In this document: in pieces, positions 32,291 to 42,347 of the stretch
Position numbering within the stretch: position 1 is the stretch's first letter
Layout of the letters: each line of letters begins with the position of its first letter
Source: Prorocentrum cordatum
Lineage: Eukaryota > Sar > Dinophyceae > Prorocentrales > Prorocentraceae
NCBI GenBank assembly: GCA_963575745.1
Contig: CAUYUJ010014363.1
Location: 62,001-126,000 of the forward strand
Direction: 5' to 3'
DNA: 64,000 bases
Position numbers and translations under genes: made by a program
Notes under the pieces: model-generated
Seen by the model: the letters and a program-made list of their open reading frames with translations, nothing else
Told to the model about the DNA's origin: nothing
Database searches by the model: none

Positions 32291-33310
32291 AGGCTCTGCA
32301 CGGCGGCGTTCCAGCACGGCCTGAAGCCGCGCCCCGACAAGACCAAGGCCATCCTCATGCACTACGGCGCGGGAGCAACGAAGGAGAAACAGCAAATCGC
32401 CAAGGGGGGCGCCGCCTACCTCGAGCTGGACGGCCGATCGATCAAGGTGCAGCTAGTAATGCAGCTGATCGCCCGTGGTGCCATCATCGCGGCGGGCGGG
32501 GTCATGGGGCCCGAAATGTGCTCAAGAGTCAACCGCGCGCTCGGAGCAGCCCGGCCTCTCGAGAAGCAGATCCTCCGCCGCAAGAAGCTCCCGAAGAAAG
32601 CCGAGGTGAAGTACGTCCACTCGGTCTCGACCTCCTCGCTGACATGCAACCACCTCGTGTGGAGCGATTTGACTCAGAAGGACCTAAAGCACATAGCCGC
32701 CAAGTACATGGGACCATGCCGCGTGGCTGCCTCGATGCCCAAGACCAACTCGCCCGATCAGCGCATCGCCGAAGCCGATGCGATCGCCAGGACAGGCGTA
32801 CCCGACTTCAGCCCCCACCAGACGGCAGCACGATTACGATACCTACCACGACTTCTGAACCACGCTCCCGCAGTACGACTCCAGCTTCTCGACGGCCAGC
32901 GTCAACGAAAGGGCACCGGGAGCCGCCAGCTGAAGAAAGACTTCGACTTCCTCCGAAAGTACCTTCCAAAAGAAAGGTGGCCCAGCCAAACCCAGCACGA
33001 CCGCGACGTCATCAACTGGGCCCGACAGGAGCCGAAGCTCTTAACCAACGCGGTCAAGGCAGCGGTGAAGGCCCACATACCCCACACGCGCGACCAGGCT
33101 CAGAACGCCAAGATCCAGAAGGACATTCAGATGATCCCAGCAGCGGCCCCCACAGACGAGTTCGACCACCGCGACGACACCAACAATCAGAAGTACGTCT
33201 GCTACGCCTGCGGCCGCGTCGCCACCAGGCAAGGTGTGGCTGTCCATATGGGCAGGGATCATCCCGACCGCGCGGACCCGCGCTTCTGGGCTACTGGCGC
33301 TGCATGCTGA
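32285..33310 (+). pseudogene. Element A reverse transcriptase thumb and first zinc finger
   Basis: The frame after the shift near 32285 begins FQHGLKPRPDKTKAILMHYG, the post-motif-C segment with the conserved Lys-Thr, and continues as a Lys/Arg-rich helical thumb (RRKKLPKKAEVKYVHS, KKDFDFLRKYLPKERW). It ends with CYACGRVATRQGVAVHMGRDH (33199-33261), a CxxC...HxxxxH zinc finger, and TGA 33308-33310. Such fingers at the end of ORF2 occur in many LINEs and probably bind nucleic acid. Confidence 0.78.
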
Positions 33311-34835
33311 TGCTGCCAGACCGAGCACCGCACGCTCCCGAGGCTCATCAAGCACCCCATCGGTGGCCCACCGCTGCCGCAAATCCTGGCACGCCTGGCA
33401 CCTCCAGACGTTGGAGCCCCTGACGGAGCAGCAGATCGCAGCGAACTTCAACGCCATCGCCGAGGCCACGAATACTAACAAGAAGCAAGGACGCCACCCG
33501 ACCTTCAGCTACAAGCCAGCCCGCCCGTGCGATGTCACGCCGCTGCCGCTCCTGGAGACGTCGCCCGCTGCGCCGAAAGTATTCGCCAGCCTCGAGTCCT
33601 CGCCAAGAGGGCCACCCGTGAGCTCGCCTGCTGGACCAGCCGAGCGCCAAGGGGTCGTCTTCATCACCGACCGCCCTCGACAGGCCACTGACCTCCAGCA
33701 GATCATGGCCAACAGCGGGATCACGTGCATCAGCGGCCTGGGCTACAGCCTGATCGCAATCCACAGCGATGGCCAGTCTCCAGATCCAATACTAGAAATT
33801 CGGCGGGTACAACGAAAGATCCTGCACGGCGAGGTCGCGGCCATCTGCGCAGAGTTCCCACGACGGACCTGGTGCCGACAAGACACCAGCGACGTTCTGG
33901 GCATCAGAGCCAGTAGGCGGCGCACCCCTGAGGCCCCCTGGGGGCTGCCAGAAAAGCCCGATACTCTCGCCGACGAGATCTTCGCTGCCAGCGGCGTTAC
34001 CAGAGAGGTCCTGCGGATGCCCTTCGCGGCGGCCACCGCCCGCGTCCCCTTCGTCGCCGCCATCGCGGCCGAGTCGACCTGCAGGCAGACTCCCGAATGC
34101 CAGCGCATGGCCGAGCAGACGACGGCTAACGAGACCTCGACACAACACTATGACCTCGGCGCCACACAGATCCTCGACAACGGCACCCGCGACGACCCCC
34201 GCAACAGACTGACCACAGCAAACGCGGAGGAGATCGATGTTGCCATCGCCGACCTGCTCGACTGCAACATCGTGGCTAGGAGGGGCCTCAGAACCGCAAC
34301 CGCCGCGCCGACCAGCCAGAATCTGAACACCATCGACGCATACTACATTGAACGAGAGGACGAAGCGCCACCTCCCGCCGAGGCTGATCGCGACGAAGAG
34401 CGTCCCCGACGACAAGCTCAACGGCGTCAGGGCGCAAGTCCTGAGGAAGCCCCGAGTGCGCGGGAACACCTCAGGCAGCGTCGCCAAGTGTTGCAGGAGG
34501 CGTTAGGACGCAAGTCCTGGGGAAGCCCCGAAAGCGAGGACACACCCCACGCACAAGTCGCCACGTTTTGTAGTATTGAAGCAGGCAGCGATCGTACGCG
34601 CACAAGTTCAGCGGTTACCAGCAATCCAAACGACAGACGACCTCAACGACCGCCAAGCACCACCGACCAACCACCACCAGCAACCTCAAGACAGCCCCAC
34701 CACACCACTCTACAAGTCCACGTTGCTCAGGTGAGGCAAGGATCAAACTTCGAGACGGGCTCGAAGGGTGGGGGGGCAGGACGAGCACTGCCCGCGCCTA
34801 CCTGGGGGGATGGTGAGGGGCAGGGGGGGGGGTAG
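33300..34835 (+). pseudogene. Element A C-terminal region with second zinc finger
   Basis: Reading through TGA 33308 in the thumb frame gives CCQTEHRTLPRLIKH, a second CC...H...H-like finger. The frame changes near 33340-33360, and HRCRKSWHAWHLQTLEPL then follows in the frame open to 34835. The layout (C2H2 finger, about 20-40 residues, C-C...R-L..H....C) matches element B at 62600-62740, which supports reading them as one protein end. The remaining 450 codons contain an ordered-looking part to about 34200 (ERQGVVFITDRPRQATDLQQ, CISGLGYSLIAIHSDGQ) and then a Pro/Arg-rich tail; no domain is recognised. Confidence 0.55.
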
Positions 34836-35040
34836 GACGGCCACTACCTGCGCCCCCGCGGTCCGCCCTCGCTCGCCACCCCCACCATTCCCATGGCGGA
34901 GACGGAGCTACCCGAGCGCCCGATGGGCGAAGCAAGAGCAGCAAAGACGCCCCTCAACAATGAGTCCGACGACCAACCGACTAACCACTTCAGCACCACC
35001 ACCCCGTCAACCACGACCATCACCTCGACATGGTCCGCCC

Positions 35041-35257
35041 GCTGAACGGAGAACAGGAGCAGGGTCCTCAGCAGCGCGGCGCGCTGAAACCACGACGGAG
35101 CCAGCTGAAAGGAGGACAGGAGCAGGGTCCTCAACAGCGTGGCAGGACGAGAACGCTTGAAGACCGCCGAAGAGGAGGACAGGAGCAGGGTCCTCAGCAG
35201 CGGTCCCTAGCACGAACGCCCGCAGAAAGGAGGACAATAGCAGGGTCCTCAGCTGCG
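35041..35257 (+). repeat. GGQEQGP-encoding minisatellite, four copies
   Basis: AGGACAGGAGCAGGGTCCTCA-type units begin at about 35041, 35104, 35166 and 35222 (periods 56-63 bp). In the frame open from 35030 to 35518 the first three read GEQEQGPQQR or GGQEQGPQQR; the fourth has shifted phase. The same peptide and DNA motif opens element A ORF1 (24258-24400). 34836-35040 and 35258-35575 hold no other recognisable feature. Confidence 0.8.
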
Positions 35258-35579
35258 TGGCGAAGCACTGTCCACCACCGACCACGCCAAGAGGAGGACG
35301 CGGCGCAACGTGCGCCGCGGCGAGGCCGCCCCCAACCCTCGGGCCGAAGGGGGGTGCGGCCCGCACCCCGTGTAACATACGGGGGCCGCCAGCTCGGCCG
35401 AGCTTGCATGCGGCTAAGAAGGTCGGACGCCCATCAGCTCGCGAGCAAAGGAGGGGCGTCCGTCGCAAAGGAATTCGTGGAGGACCAGTTCGGCGCCCAC
35501 CTGAGGTTGACGGACTGATGGGCTACAGCGCGCCCAGCGGCGGCGCGCTGCAGAGCCCTCACTGAAAGGGCTCGCTGAA

Positions 35580-35683
35580 AGGAGGCGGAGGACAAGGAGG
35601 AGGAGGAGGAGGAGGAGGAGGACGACGACGACGGGGGGGAGGAGGAGGCGGAGGAGGAGGAGGAGGAGGCGGAGGGGGATTTT
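35580..35683. repeat. (GGA)n microsatellite
   Basis: Polypurine tract with a GACGACGACG interruption at 35621-35632. Confidence 0.92.
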
Positions 35684-35876
35684 GGACGATTTCAAGCATA
35701 CGCCCAGCATGATAAAACATGGTAGAACCATCGTCCCCAGTCTATTATATCACTATTCTGGGGCATTCTCCCTGGACAAGAATAACAATAGACAAATAGA
35801 ACATGGTAGATCAATGGAGCGGGTTTTTGACTATTCTTGGACACTCCTCCTGTGGAAGGACAAACCCGACTTTAGA
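35684..35876 (+). mobile_element. TTAAGTCGGG-family fragments, nested
   Basis: Contains GGGGGATTTTGGACGATT (a left-interior piece), ATCGTCCCCAGTCTATT, then a second interior piece TTTTTGACTATTCTTGGACA and a right terminus CTCCTGTGGAAGGACAAACCCGACTTTAG ending near 35876 (terminus words: CTCCTGTGG, ACAAACCCGACTTTA). It looks like one copy interrupted by another or by deletion. Confidence 0.65.
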
Positions 35877-35879
35877 CCA

Positions 35880-36120
35880 GCTTCGCATTCTCGCCCTTTC
35901 GGGCTCGTGCAAGGAGGCCCTCGGCGGCCCCGGCGCCCCCCTCCCAAGACTGGCCCGGCGACGGCCCCGGCAGCCCCCAGGATGGCCCGCCTGGGGACGG
36001 GCCCGCGGCGCGCCCCCTGGACCGCCCGAGAGGCCTCCAAGACGGCGGAAGGAAGCTTCCGAGAAGGCGCCCCTGGGGCGGGGAACTCGCAGGAGCCCCG
36101 GGAGCCCCCCCCCCCCCCCA
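35880..36120. repeat. GC-rich CCCCAAG/GGCCC degenerate repeat
   Basis: Low-complexity C/G-rich words of the CCCAAGACGGC type and a C13 run at about 36106-36119. Confidence 0.45.
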
Positions 36121-36133
36121 AGGGCCCCAACGC

Positions 36134-36298
36134 TTCAGTCGGGTCTGTCCCTCTGCAGGAGGGAGAGTCAAACATAGTTATAGAAAAATAGTCTGGGGAC
36201 GATTTTCGGATCAGGTTTGATCATCTGGGGGGGCATGCTTTGACCATTTTTAAGTTTTCATCCCAAATACCCGTGTATGGGGGACAGGCCCGACCTAA
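36134..36298 (-). mobile_element. TTAAGTCGGG inverted-terminus element, inverted copy
   Basis: Left end TCGGGTCTGTCCCTCTGCAG and right end TGGGGGACAGGCCCGACCTAA are inverted copies of each other. Read on the minus strand the interior has AAAATCGTCCCCAGACTATT, the family core. About 165 bp. Confidence 0.82.
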
Positions 36299-36494
36299 AA
36301 GAAAAGCTTTCGAGAAGGCCCCCGGGGCGGGAAACTCGCAGAGGAGGTGGTGGTGGTGGTGGAGCCTTGGGGGGCCATGTCCGATCCGCTTGCGACACCT
36401 GCGACCCCTGGGAAAGAAATGGAAGCTGGATGGCGGAACTCTTACCGATCCCACGCCCTGCGGCCTACGGCGCCCGTCTCAGCCTCTCGCTGAG

Positions 36495-36555
36495 GACGGG
36501 AGGAGGAGGAGGAGGAGGGGAGGAGGAGGAGGAGGAGGAGGAGGAGGAGGGAGCC
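36495..36555. repeat. (GGA)n microsatellite
   Basis: Polypurine tract; the complementary (TCC)n tract follows 140 bp downstream. Confidence 0.92.
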
Positions 36556-36687
36556 CACAAGACGTCACAAGAGAACTCCCAGGAGCTCTGGAGCGGCCCC
36601 CCACCGAGGCCGTCCCCGAGATCTGCAGGAGGCCCCCAAGACACCCCCGGCAGCAGACGCGGAGGACGCGGGAGGAGCCGTACAGTG

Positions 36688-36775
36688 GCCTCCTCCTCCT
36701 CCTCCTCCTCCTCCTCCTCCTCTCCTCTCCTCCTCTCCTCCTCCTCCTCCTCCTCCTCCTCCTCCTCCTCCTCCA
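36688..36775. repeat. (TCC)n microsatellite
   Basis: Polypyrimidine tract that could pair with 36495-36555 as an inverted repeat. Confidence 0.92.
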
Positions 36776-36783
36776 ACATTCGG

Positions 36784-36960
36784 GGCCCGACCACAAGAAA
36801 CCTGCCACAAGAAACCCAACCCTGAGACGCCAGGACGTCCATCGATTTTTGGTGTGGGACCGTCACCACTTGCATGGCAGAAGTATCGAAACCTGAGAAA
36901 CCCAGGACACCCTGGAGGCAAGCAGGGTGTTACTCGGCATGGGCCCCCACTGTGTGCACG
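36784..36960. repeat. Dispersed 170-bp repeat, copy 1
   Basis: Shares with 40846-41020, in order: CCACAAGA, CACAAGAAACCCAA or CACGAGAAACCCAA, CTGAGA-CCAGGACG, GTGTGG, CACCCTGGAGGCAAGC, GGGTGTT and GGCATGGG. Confidence 0.75.
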
Positions 36961-37089
36961 CGGCACGGCGGGGAGCGGCAAACACGAGATCGGAGGCCGA
37001 TTATGTCCTCCTCTGGGGGGTCGGCAGAAACCGCTTGGTCATCACAAGTGGAGCGGAAGAAGTACGAACAGCGATGCAACAATAGCGAG

Positions 37090-37330
37090 ATGGGAACGAT
37101 GACAAAACAGGAAGCGGCGGATGGGGGGGGGCGTGAGAAGGGAGATGCGGAGGCGGAGGAGGATGAGGAGACGACGACGCTAATCACGACGACGATGATC
37201 ACTACGATGACGGCGGCGACGTCGACGACGATGACGACAACGGCAACGATCACCAACGATCACGACGACTCAAACGACAACGAAGACGACGACGTCGATC
37301 ACGACGACGATGCCCACGACCACAAGGCTG
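37090..37330. repeat. (GAC/ACG)n microsatellite region
   Basis: Imperfect ACGACGATGA tract with A/G-rich lead-in. 37331-37680 has no recognisable feature. Confidence 0.8.
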
Positions 37331-37679
37331 CATTGGCTGCATTGGCGCTTCGCGCCATGCACCTTGTTCCTTGAAGTTTTGGAGCGGTTGGCCTGTCGCG
37401 CCTTCCTTTTTTCCCTTTGAAGCGTGCTCGTTGGCTCACATCACGGAGAAGCGGGGAAAGGGAGAAGAGGGCAATCAACTTAGGACGGGCAAAAACTATG
37501 AGTCGGAGACCACGGGCGTCCGGAATGGCGTACATGGAAACTGCTGAAGTCCTGGGTGCGCAACAGAATTTCCAGAAAAGTGGTTGCGAACTTGGGGTTG
37601 TGGGCAAACTGCGGTTTCCCGAATTGACATACCATCTGAGCGGGCGAGAACTCAGGGATCTACATGAGGGCCTGCCGAA

Positions 37680-38960
37680 GTGGTGTGAGGGCCTTGTGGC
37701 CCATCTCGGAGCCACCTCGGACTGTCCTCGGGGTGTCGTGGGACTGCCGCTCGCCCGTTTGCACGCTTGGGTAAACGTTGAGAAGGCGCCCTGGAGAGCT
37801 GGAATTCCTGGGTGGCCCTGTTGAGGAGCGTCCAGACGGTGTCCCTGGGCTGTCATGGAGCCGCCTATGGGCAGTTTGGGAGTCGTCTAGGGCCCTCATG
37901 GCGCCTTCCCAAAGAGTGAGGATGCTGATTTTGCTCGTATTGGGGCTTCCCCTGGTCGTCAGGGCGCCGCCCATGGGCAATCTGGGGGCCGCCCTGGGCC
38001 CTCGTGGGGCCGCTTTGAGGATTCAGGAAGCGCGTTTGGGTTTAGTTGGAGCGGTGTTCGGAGATTTGATAATGTTTTCGGACGCCAGGCAGGCCGCAGG
38101 AACGACTGATAGTAAATCTTACAACATCATTGAAGCACCAGTGTTTTTCAGATTCGAGCGCGTCTTGGAGGTACCTTTCGGGTCGCCTCGGGGCATCCGA
38201 CGAGGGCCAAATCCAATTTGATGCCATTTTGGATCGTCTTGGGCGTGCCTTGGGCATTCCGCCGGGCCGCCTTGGGGTCAGTTTGGGGCGGTCATTGGAC
38301 CGCTTGTGGGCAAATTAGGAGCCGTCTTGGGCCTCCGTACGGCTTTTCTGGAATCGGGAAACGTTTTCGGTGCCTCGCCTGCGTTCTCGGAAGCCTGGCA
38401 AGCCGGATGAGGACAGAGTCGAAGAGCATACAAAAACAACAGAAAAGTCCAGATGTTCAGGGTTTCGAGCGCGTCTTGGAGGTGGCATTCGAAGCGCCTT
38501 CGAGCATCCAGCAAGGGCCTTGACGGCATGATGTCATCTTGGACCGTTTGTAGCGTCTCTAAGGCCTTGCGCCAGCCATCGAGGGTCAGTTTCGGGCGGT
38601 CATGGGGACTCTTGTGGGCAGGTCGGGGACCGCTTCGGGCGCTCATGGGGCTCATTTGGGCCGCCTAGGAGCGGTGGTCAGTGCGTTTCCAACGTTTTCG
38701 GACGCGTGGAAGGCCGAATTAGCGAGTACCCGAAAATTCGACAAAACCAATGAAACATTTATGTTCTGGGGGGGTCGAACGCCTCGTTGGGGTGACATTG
38801 GGGTGATCTTCGGCCCTCTGGCGGGGGTCAAGGCCAGCTGGATGCTATCCTGGACCGTCTTGGGTGGCTCTTGGGCCTCTCGCCGATCGATTTGGGACTG
38901 CGACTCGCCTGCGCGCACGCATTCGCGAGGATGTCCGACCTTCCCCCGTGCCACGGATCC
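37680..38960. repeat. Degenerate ~310-bp tandem repeat
   Basis: TTCGAGCGCGTCTTGGAGGT occurs at 38154 and 38463 (309 bp apart), with a weaker version near 38776 and a probable earlier unit near 37830. Interior words CTTGGGC and GGGGTCAGTTTGGGGCGGTC or GAGGGTCAGTTTCGGGCGGTC recur. 38961-39300 has no recognisable feature. Confidence 0.65.
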
Positions 38961-39463
38961 GGGGGGTCCCGCTTCGGGGGGGCGGGGTCGCACCCCCTCG
39001 AATTATAAAAACATAGAATAAGGAGTTATATAAAAATAGAAAGGGAATGTGTATGTATAGATATATGCGCATTGATATACACGTCAACGTTGGGGATGAA
39101 TGAGCTCATACTGTACTGGCAGCAGTGCTCATGGCAAAAACGAGCGGTACTGTACCAATCAGGAGACATTCCGCTGCACGGGAGGACATGTCCTCCCGCA
39201 TGCTCGCGAAGCGCTGGCGCGGCCTGGGGCTCGAGCGGCACAGCGGGCTGCACGGGGGAAGTGGGGGGAGATTGCACATGGCCTGGACATGCAGTCGCCT
39301 TTTCGTCGGGGTCATGCTGGTTCCAGTGACGACCAGAATGCTAACATATTCCACTACACACCAAAATAACACTCCAATAGATTGCTTCAAAAAGCTAAAA
39401 CAATATTCATAAGTATCCAGCAAATACTAACAAAATCGTCCCCAGGCTATGTTTAAACTTTTG

Positions 39464-39652
39464 TTAAGTCGGGCGTGTCCCCCTGTAGGGGGATTGTCGA
39501 CGAAAAATAACAAATATTCAAAACAATATTCCAAAATTGGCAAAACATGCTAAAACAACAGTCCCCAGTCTATTGTAAGACTATTTTTGGTGCATGTTAT
39601 ATTCTACATTCTTTTGTCGACCATCCCCCCTGTATGGGGGACACGCCCGATA
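39464..39652 (+). mobile_element. TTAAGTCGGG inverted-terminus element, intact-looking copy
   Basis: Left terminus TTAAGTCGGGCGTGTCCCCC followed by TGTAGGGGGATTGTCGAC. The right terminus read backwards is TATCGGGCGTGTCCCCC followed by ATACAGGGGGGATGGTCGAC. About 37-bp termini, 189 bp in all. Flanks AAACTTTT and AAACTATT are a likely 8-bp target duplication with one change. The host sequence on either side (ATCGTCCCCAGGCTATG left, ACTATTCTGGAGCCTTCCTC right) is itself a copy of this family, so it is a nested insertion. Confidence 0.85.
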
Positions 39653-40320
39653 GAAACTATTCTGGAGCCTTCCTCCTGTAGAGGGGGCCAGGCCTGCTGG
39701 CTCCAGTGACCACCACGACAGCGACGAGGCTCACGACGACGACGGGGGGCGGCGGCGGCGGCGAGCGCATCGCTCGCGCGGCGACGCCCTGCCTCCGGGT
39801 ACGCCGCATCGGCCGCCGCCTCGACGGTCGCGGACCCCTGCTCCAGGGCCTGCCCCCGCGGCGCGCGCGAGAGCCGGGAGGGGCGCAGTGCGACGAGGCC
39901 CGGCCGAGGACGAGTCTCGGCTCCGTGGCTGTGCTGACTTCCGAGAGGCGTGGAGGAACCGTCGGCCGTCGGGAGGCATTTCTCAAGATGGGGAATGGTT
40001 CTGTGAGCTTCGCTCGAGCAGAAACCAAGCTGCACAGCTCTGATCTGCACCGATTGATTCAGTGCAAGCATCGAGAACCTCTGAGATCTCCCGCAGCTCT
40101 GGAGGATGTCTCGGGCGTCGCGGCCTCCTCGGAGCGTTCGTGGAGCGCTCCGAGAGCGTTCCAGAACGCTCTGGAGCGATGTGCCTTTGTCCTAGCCCCA
40201 CGCGCGAAGATTCGGAAGGGTCAAGCCCGGACGCTCCGGACGCACATCGAGCACCCCGTGCGCCGCAGAACAATCGAGGTCTGGACGGTGTACACAGGCC
40301 TCCTTGATGGAGTCCGAGTA
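39653..40320. other. Family right end, then unassigned sequence
   Basis: 39653-39695 is the right end of the outer family copy (CCTCCTGTAGAGGGGGCCAG). The rest has no feature that I can support. A 298-codon plus-strand frame (39706-40602) is Arg/Ala-rich and crosses into repeat sequence; I do not call it. Confidence 0.4.
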
Positions 40321-40511
40321 GACGGGGTCGGAGGATCGCGCTGCATCGCCGATGCGTCACCGAGGTGTTGGCGACGCATCCAGGATGCATCGGCGACGTC
40401 GACGCTGCATCCGCGAAATCGTCGTGGAGAACATCGGCTTCCACATCGAGCCGCATCGCCGACGCACCGCCGACGCATCGCCAATGCGGCGCGATCCTCC
40501 GACCCCATCTT
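40321..40511. repeat. GCATCGGCGATGC fold-back family, copy 2
   Basis: The left arm GGGGTCGGAGGATCGCGCTG and the right arm, read backwards, GGGGTCGGAGGATCGCGCCG enclose repeated GCATCGCCGATG words and the CATCGAGCCGCATCG core. Confidence 0.85.
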
Positions 40512-40574
40512 TGATGCTCGTTCTGGGGACCTTCCTGGAGCCACTCGCTCCACTCGTGCGTCGAAGCTGCGTCG

Positions 40575-40670
40575 AACGTCAGTCGAGATGGGTCGACCCT
40601 GAGTCGAATCTGAGTCGAACCTGAGTCGAACTTGGGTCGAACTTGAGTCGAACTGGGGTCGAATAGATCC
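40575..40670. repeat. GAGTCGAACCT 10-11-bp repeat
   Basis: Eight or so GAGTCGAA/GGGTCGAA words in tandem. Confidence 0.85.
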
Positions 40671-40845
40671 GTTAGGTGGGCTCCAGGAAGGTCCCCGAAA
40701 CGAGCATCGAACCCATCTGCTCGGACCCCATCTGGGGGGCTTGGAGCCATCGGGCACTCCGTGCACCGCAGGAAGCACGATGTCTGCACGGGGTGCGCTT
40801 GGACGGAGACCGAGCACGCCGTAGGGACTTGCTCCGTACAGCGGG

Positions 40846-41020
40846 GGCCAGTCCACAAGAGACCTTCCACGAGAAACCCAAACCTGAGACCCCAGGACGC
40901 TCATTGATGCTTCTAGTGTGGAAGGCCACGCTTCCCGCAGCAGAACCATCGGAGCCCAAGAAACCCGGGGCACCCTGGAGGCAAGCGGGGTGTTTCTTGG
41001 CATGGGTCTCAACTGTAGGG
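40846..41020. repeat. Dispersed 170-bp repeat, copy 2
   Basis: See 36784-36960. Confidence 0.75.
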
Positions 41021-41093
41021 ACTTGTAGAATCCTGCGAGACCGGGGGGGAGGGGGATGACCGGCGGCCCAGCGATGCGGGTCTTCGGGATGGA

Positions 41094-41325
41094 CTCGGGG
41101 ATCTTCTGACCCGGGTCAATCCAGACCCAGGTCAGTCAGGCCTTGCAGAATCCTGCAAGATCCTGCGCCCAAAACTGGGTCAATGCGAAGGCTCCTGCAA
41201 GATCCTGCAGGATCCTGCACCCAAGCCCGGGTCAATGCGACCCTGGCCCTGCAGGATCCTGCAGGATCGGGCGCTCTGTCTGACCCCCGTTTCATTTGAC
41301 CCCCGTCTCAAGGCTCCCGATGCGA
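41094..41325. repeat. CCTGCAGGATCC dispersed family, copy 1
   Basis: Starts TCGGGGATCTTCTGACCCGG, has GGTCAATCCAGACCCAGGTC, several TCCTGCA(A/G)GATCCTGC words, and ends CTGACCCCCG...GACCCCCGTCTCAAGGCTCCC. Other copies: 52845-53092, 53649-54050, 60221-60450. Confidence 0.87.
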
Positions 41326-41387
41326 GACGAGGGGGGGATGGCTGGCGGGCCCGGCTATGTGGGGCTTCGGGATGGACGCTCGTGCTC

Positions 41388-41512
41388 TGAGTTCGGACTT
41401 GTCCACCTACAGGCAGACTTGGAAGGAAACAATGCCCACCCAAAAATCATGTTTAAAACTAGTCACCGAGAAATCGTCCCCACACGATTTTAGAAGGACG
41501 TGCCCGACTAAC
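41388..41512 (+). mobile_element. TTAAGTCGGG inverted-terminus element, diverged short copy
   Basis: Left end TGAGTTCGGACTTGTCCACC, interior AAATCGTCCCCACACGATTT, right end GGACGTGCCCGACTAAC. Flanks TCGTGCTC and TCGTACCC (6 of 8 identical). Confidence 0.72.
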
Positions 41513-41587
41513 TCGTACCCTGAGATCCGGGCGCTGCAATCTTTTCACATTGGGTGTCTGGAGGCCTCTTGTAGGGGGTGGGACCAA

Positions 41588-41780
41588 ATGGGGCCAGAGG
41601 ATCGCGCCGCATCGCCGATACGTCGGCGATGCATCGGTGATACACTGGCGATGCATCGCCGACGTCGGCGATACATCGGGGACGTGGACGTGAAGCAAAT
41701 CGGGCCCGACATCGAGCTGTATCGGCGATGCATCGGCGATGCGGCGGGATCCTCCGACCCAGTCTACTCCAACCCCATCT
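41588..41780. repeat. GCATCGGCGATGC fold-back family, copy 3
   Basis: Left arm ATGGGGCCAGAGGATCGCGC and right arm GCGGCGGGATCCTCCGACCC enclose many GCATCGGCGATG words, GACGTGAAGCAAATCGG and ACATCGAGC. Followed by CCCCATCTAGGGGGCC, as in copy 1. Confidence 0.87.
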
Positions 41781-42199
41781 AGGGGGCCTAGGGTGTTTGC
41801 TCGCCATGCTTCGGGCCCGGGTTCCATCGCAGGTCGATCTGGCTCGACGGATGCAACAAACATATGGGGTCTGGGGCCCCGTTCGTGTTTTTCGTATGTT
41901 GTCAACTCCATTGGAGCCTAGGCGGCCCCCAGTGCTGTCCGATATGGGACTGACTTGAACCAGATTCGGAACACCCTCGGTATTGGATGACGATCAGATT
42001 CGCCCCTTCACAAGAAGAAATGCGCGACGAACAAGGAGGGGGAGGGGAACGGAAAGGGCGAAGACGCAGGAGGAAAGGCCACGTGCGGTCGAACTGCAGA
42101 ACGGATGGTGCCAATATCGCCTTTTCAAGTCTCCCGTGAGCGGACATCGGAGTCGACGGGCCATGCGGTGCGGGGCTCCAGGATCGACGTTCGTACCCT

Positions 42200-42347
42200 T
42201 AGGTCGGGTATGTCCCCCTACAGGCGGATTTTGCATGAGAAAGAGAAGATAGCCCCAAATGCTAAAACCTACTCAAAAATCGTCCACTGAGTATTTGTTT
42301 GACTATTTTTGAAGATTCCTCCTGTAGAGGGGCGGGCCCAACTTAAG
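42200..42347 (+). mobile_element. TTAAGTCGGG inverted-terminus element, reference copy
   Basis: 148 bp. Left end TAGGTCGGGTATGTCCCCCT then ACAGGCGGATTTT. The right end read backwards is CTTAAGTTGGGCCCGCCCCT then CTACAGGAGGAAT. The exact 8-bp direct repeat CGTACCCT flanks it (42192-42199 and 42348-42355). Interior AAAAATCGTCC and GACTATTTTTGA. Non-coding; an 8-bp duplication fits the hAT or P superfamilies. Confidence 0.88.

Larger units (their letters stand above)
24023..34835 (+). mobile_element. Element A: degenerate non-LTR retrotransposon
   Basis: One plus-strand element with, in order, a coiled-coil ORF1, zinc ribbon, Pro-rich linker, RNase H, EEP endonuclease, reverse transcriptase and two C-terminal zinc fingers. 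These are the parts of a target-primed (LINE-like) element: the endonuclease nicks DNA and the reverse transcriptase copies the element RNA at the nick. I see no LTRs, integrase or protease. The reading frame changes near 24240, 24360-24410, 24834, 25722, 25930, 26670, 30070, 30735, 32285 and 33340, and in-frame stops lie at 29640 and 33308. Several changes sit on homopolymers, so sequencing or assembly indels are possible as well as decay. No poly-A tail or target duplication was found; boundaries are the outermost recognisable coding sequence. Confidence 0.85.
41326..41930. repeat. Segmental duplicate copy 1 (partner 42135-42500)
   Basis: Shares with 42135-42500: GGGGCT-C-GGAT-GACG-TCGT before the inserted element, CGTACCCTGAGATCCGGGCG after it, and CTGGCTCGA-G-ATGC-ACAAA-A-ATGGG further on. 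Copy 1 additionally contains the fold-back at 41588-41780. Confidence 0.65.

Noticed and set aside
38218-38240. Possible dinoflagellate spliced-leader relic (GCCATTTTGG), also at 60974-60983
   Set aside because: Only ten bases match the 22-base leader and the sequence continues ATC or AATC instead of CTCAAG.
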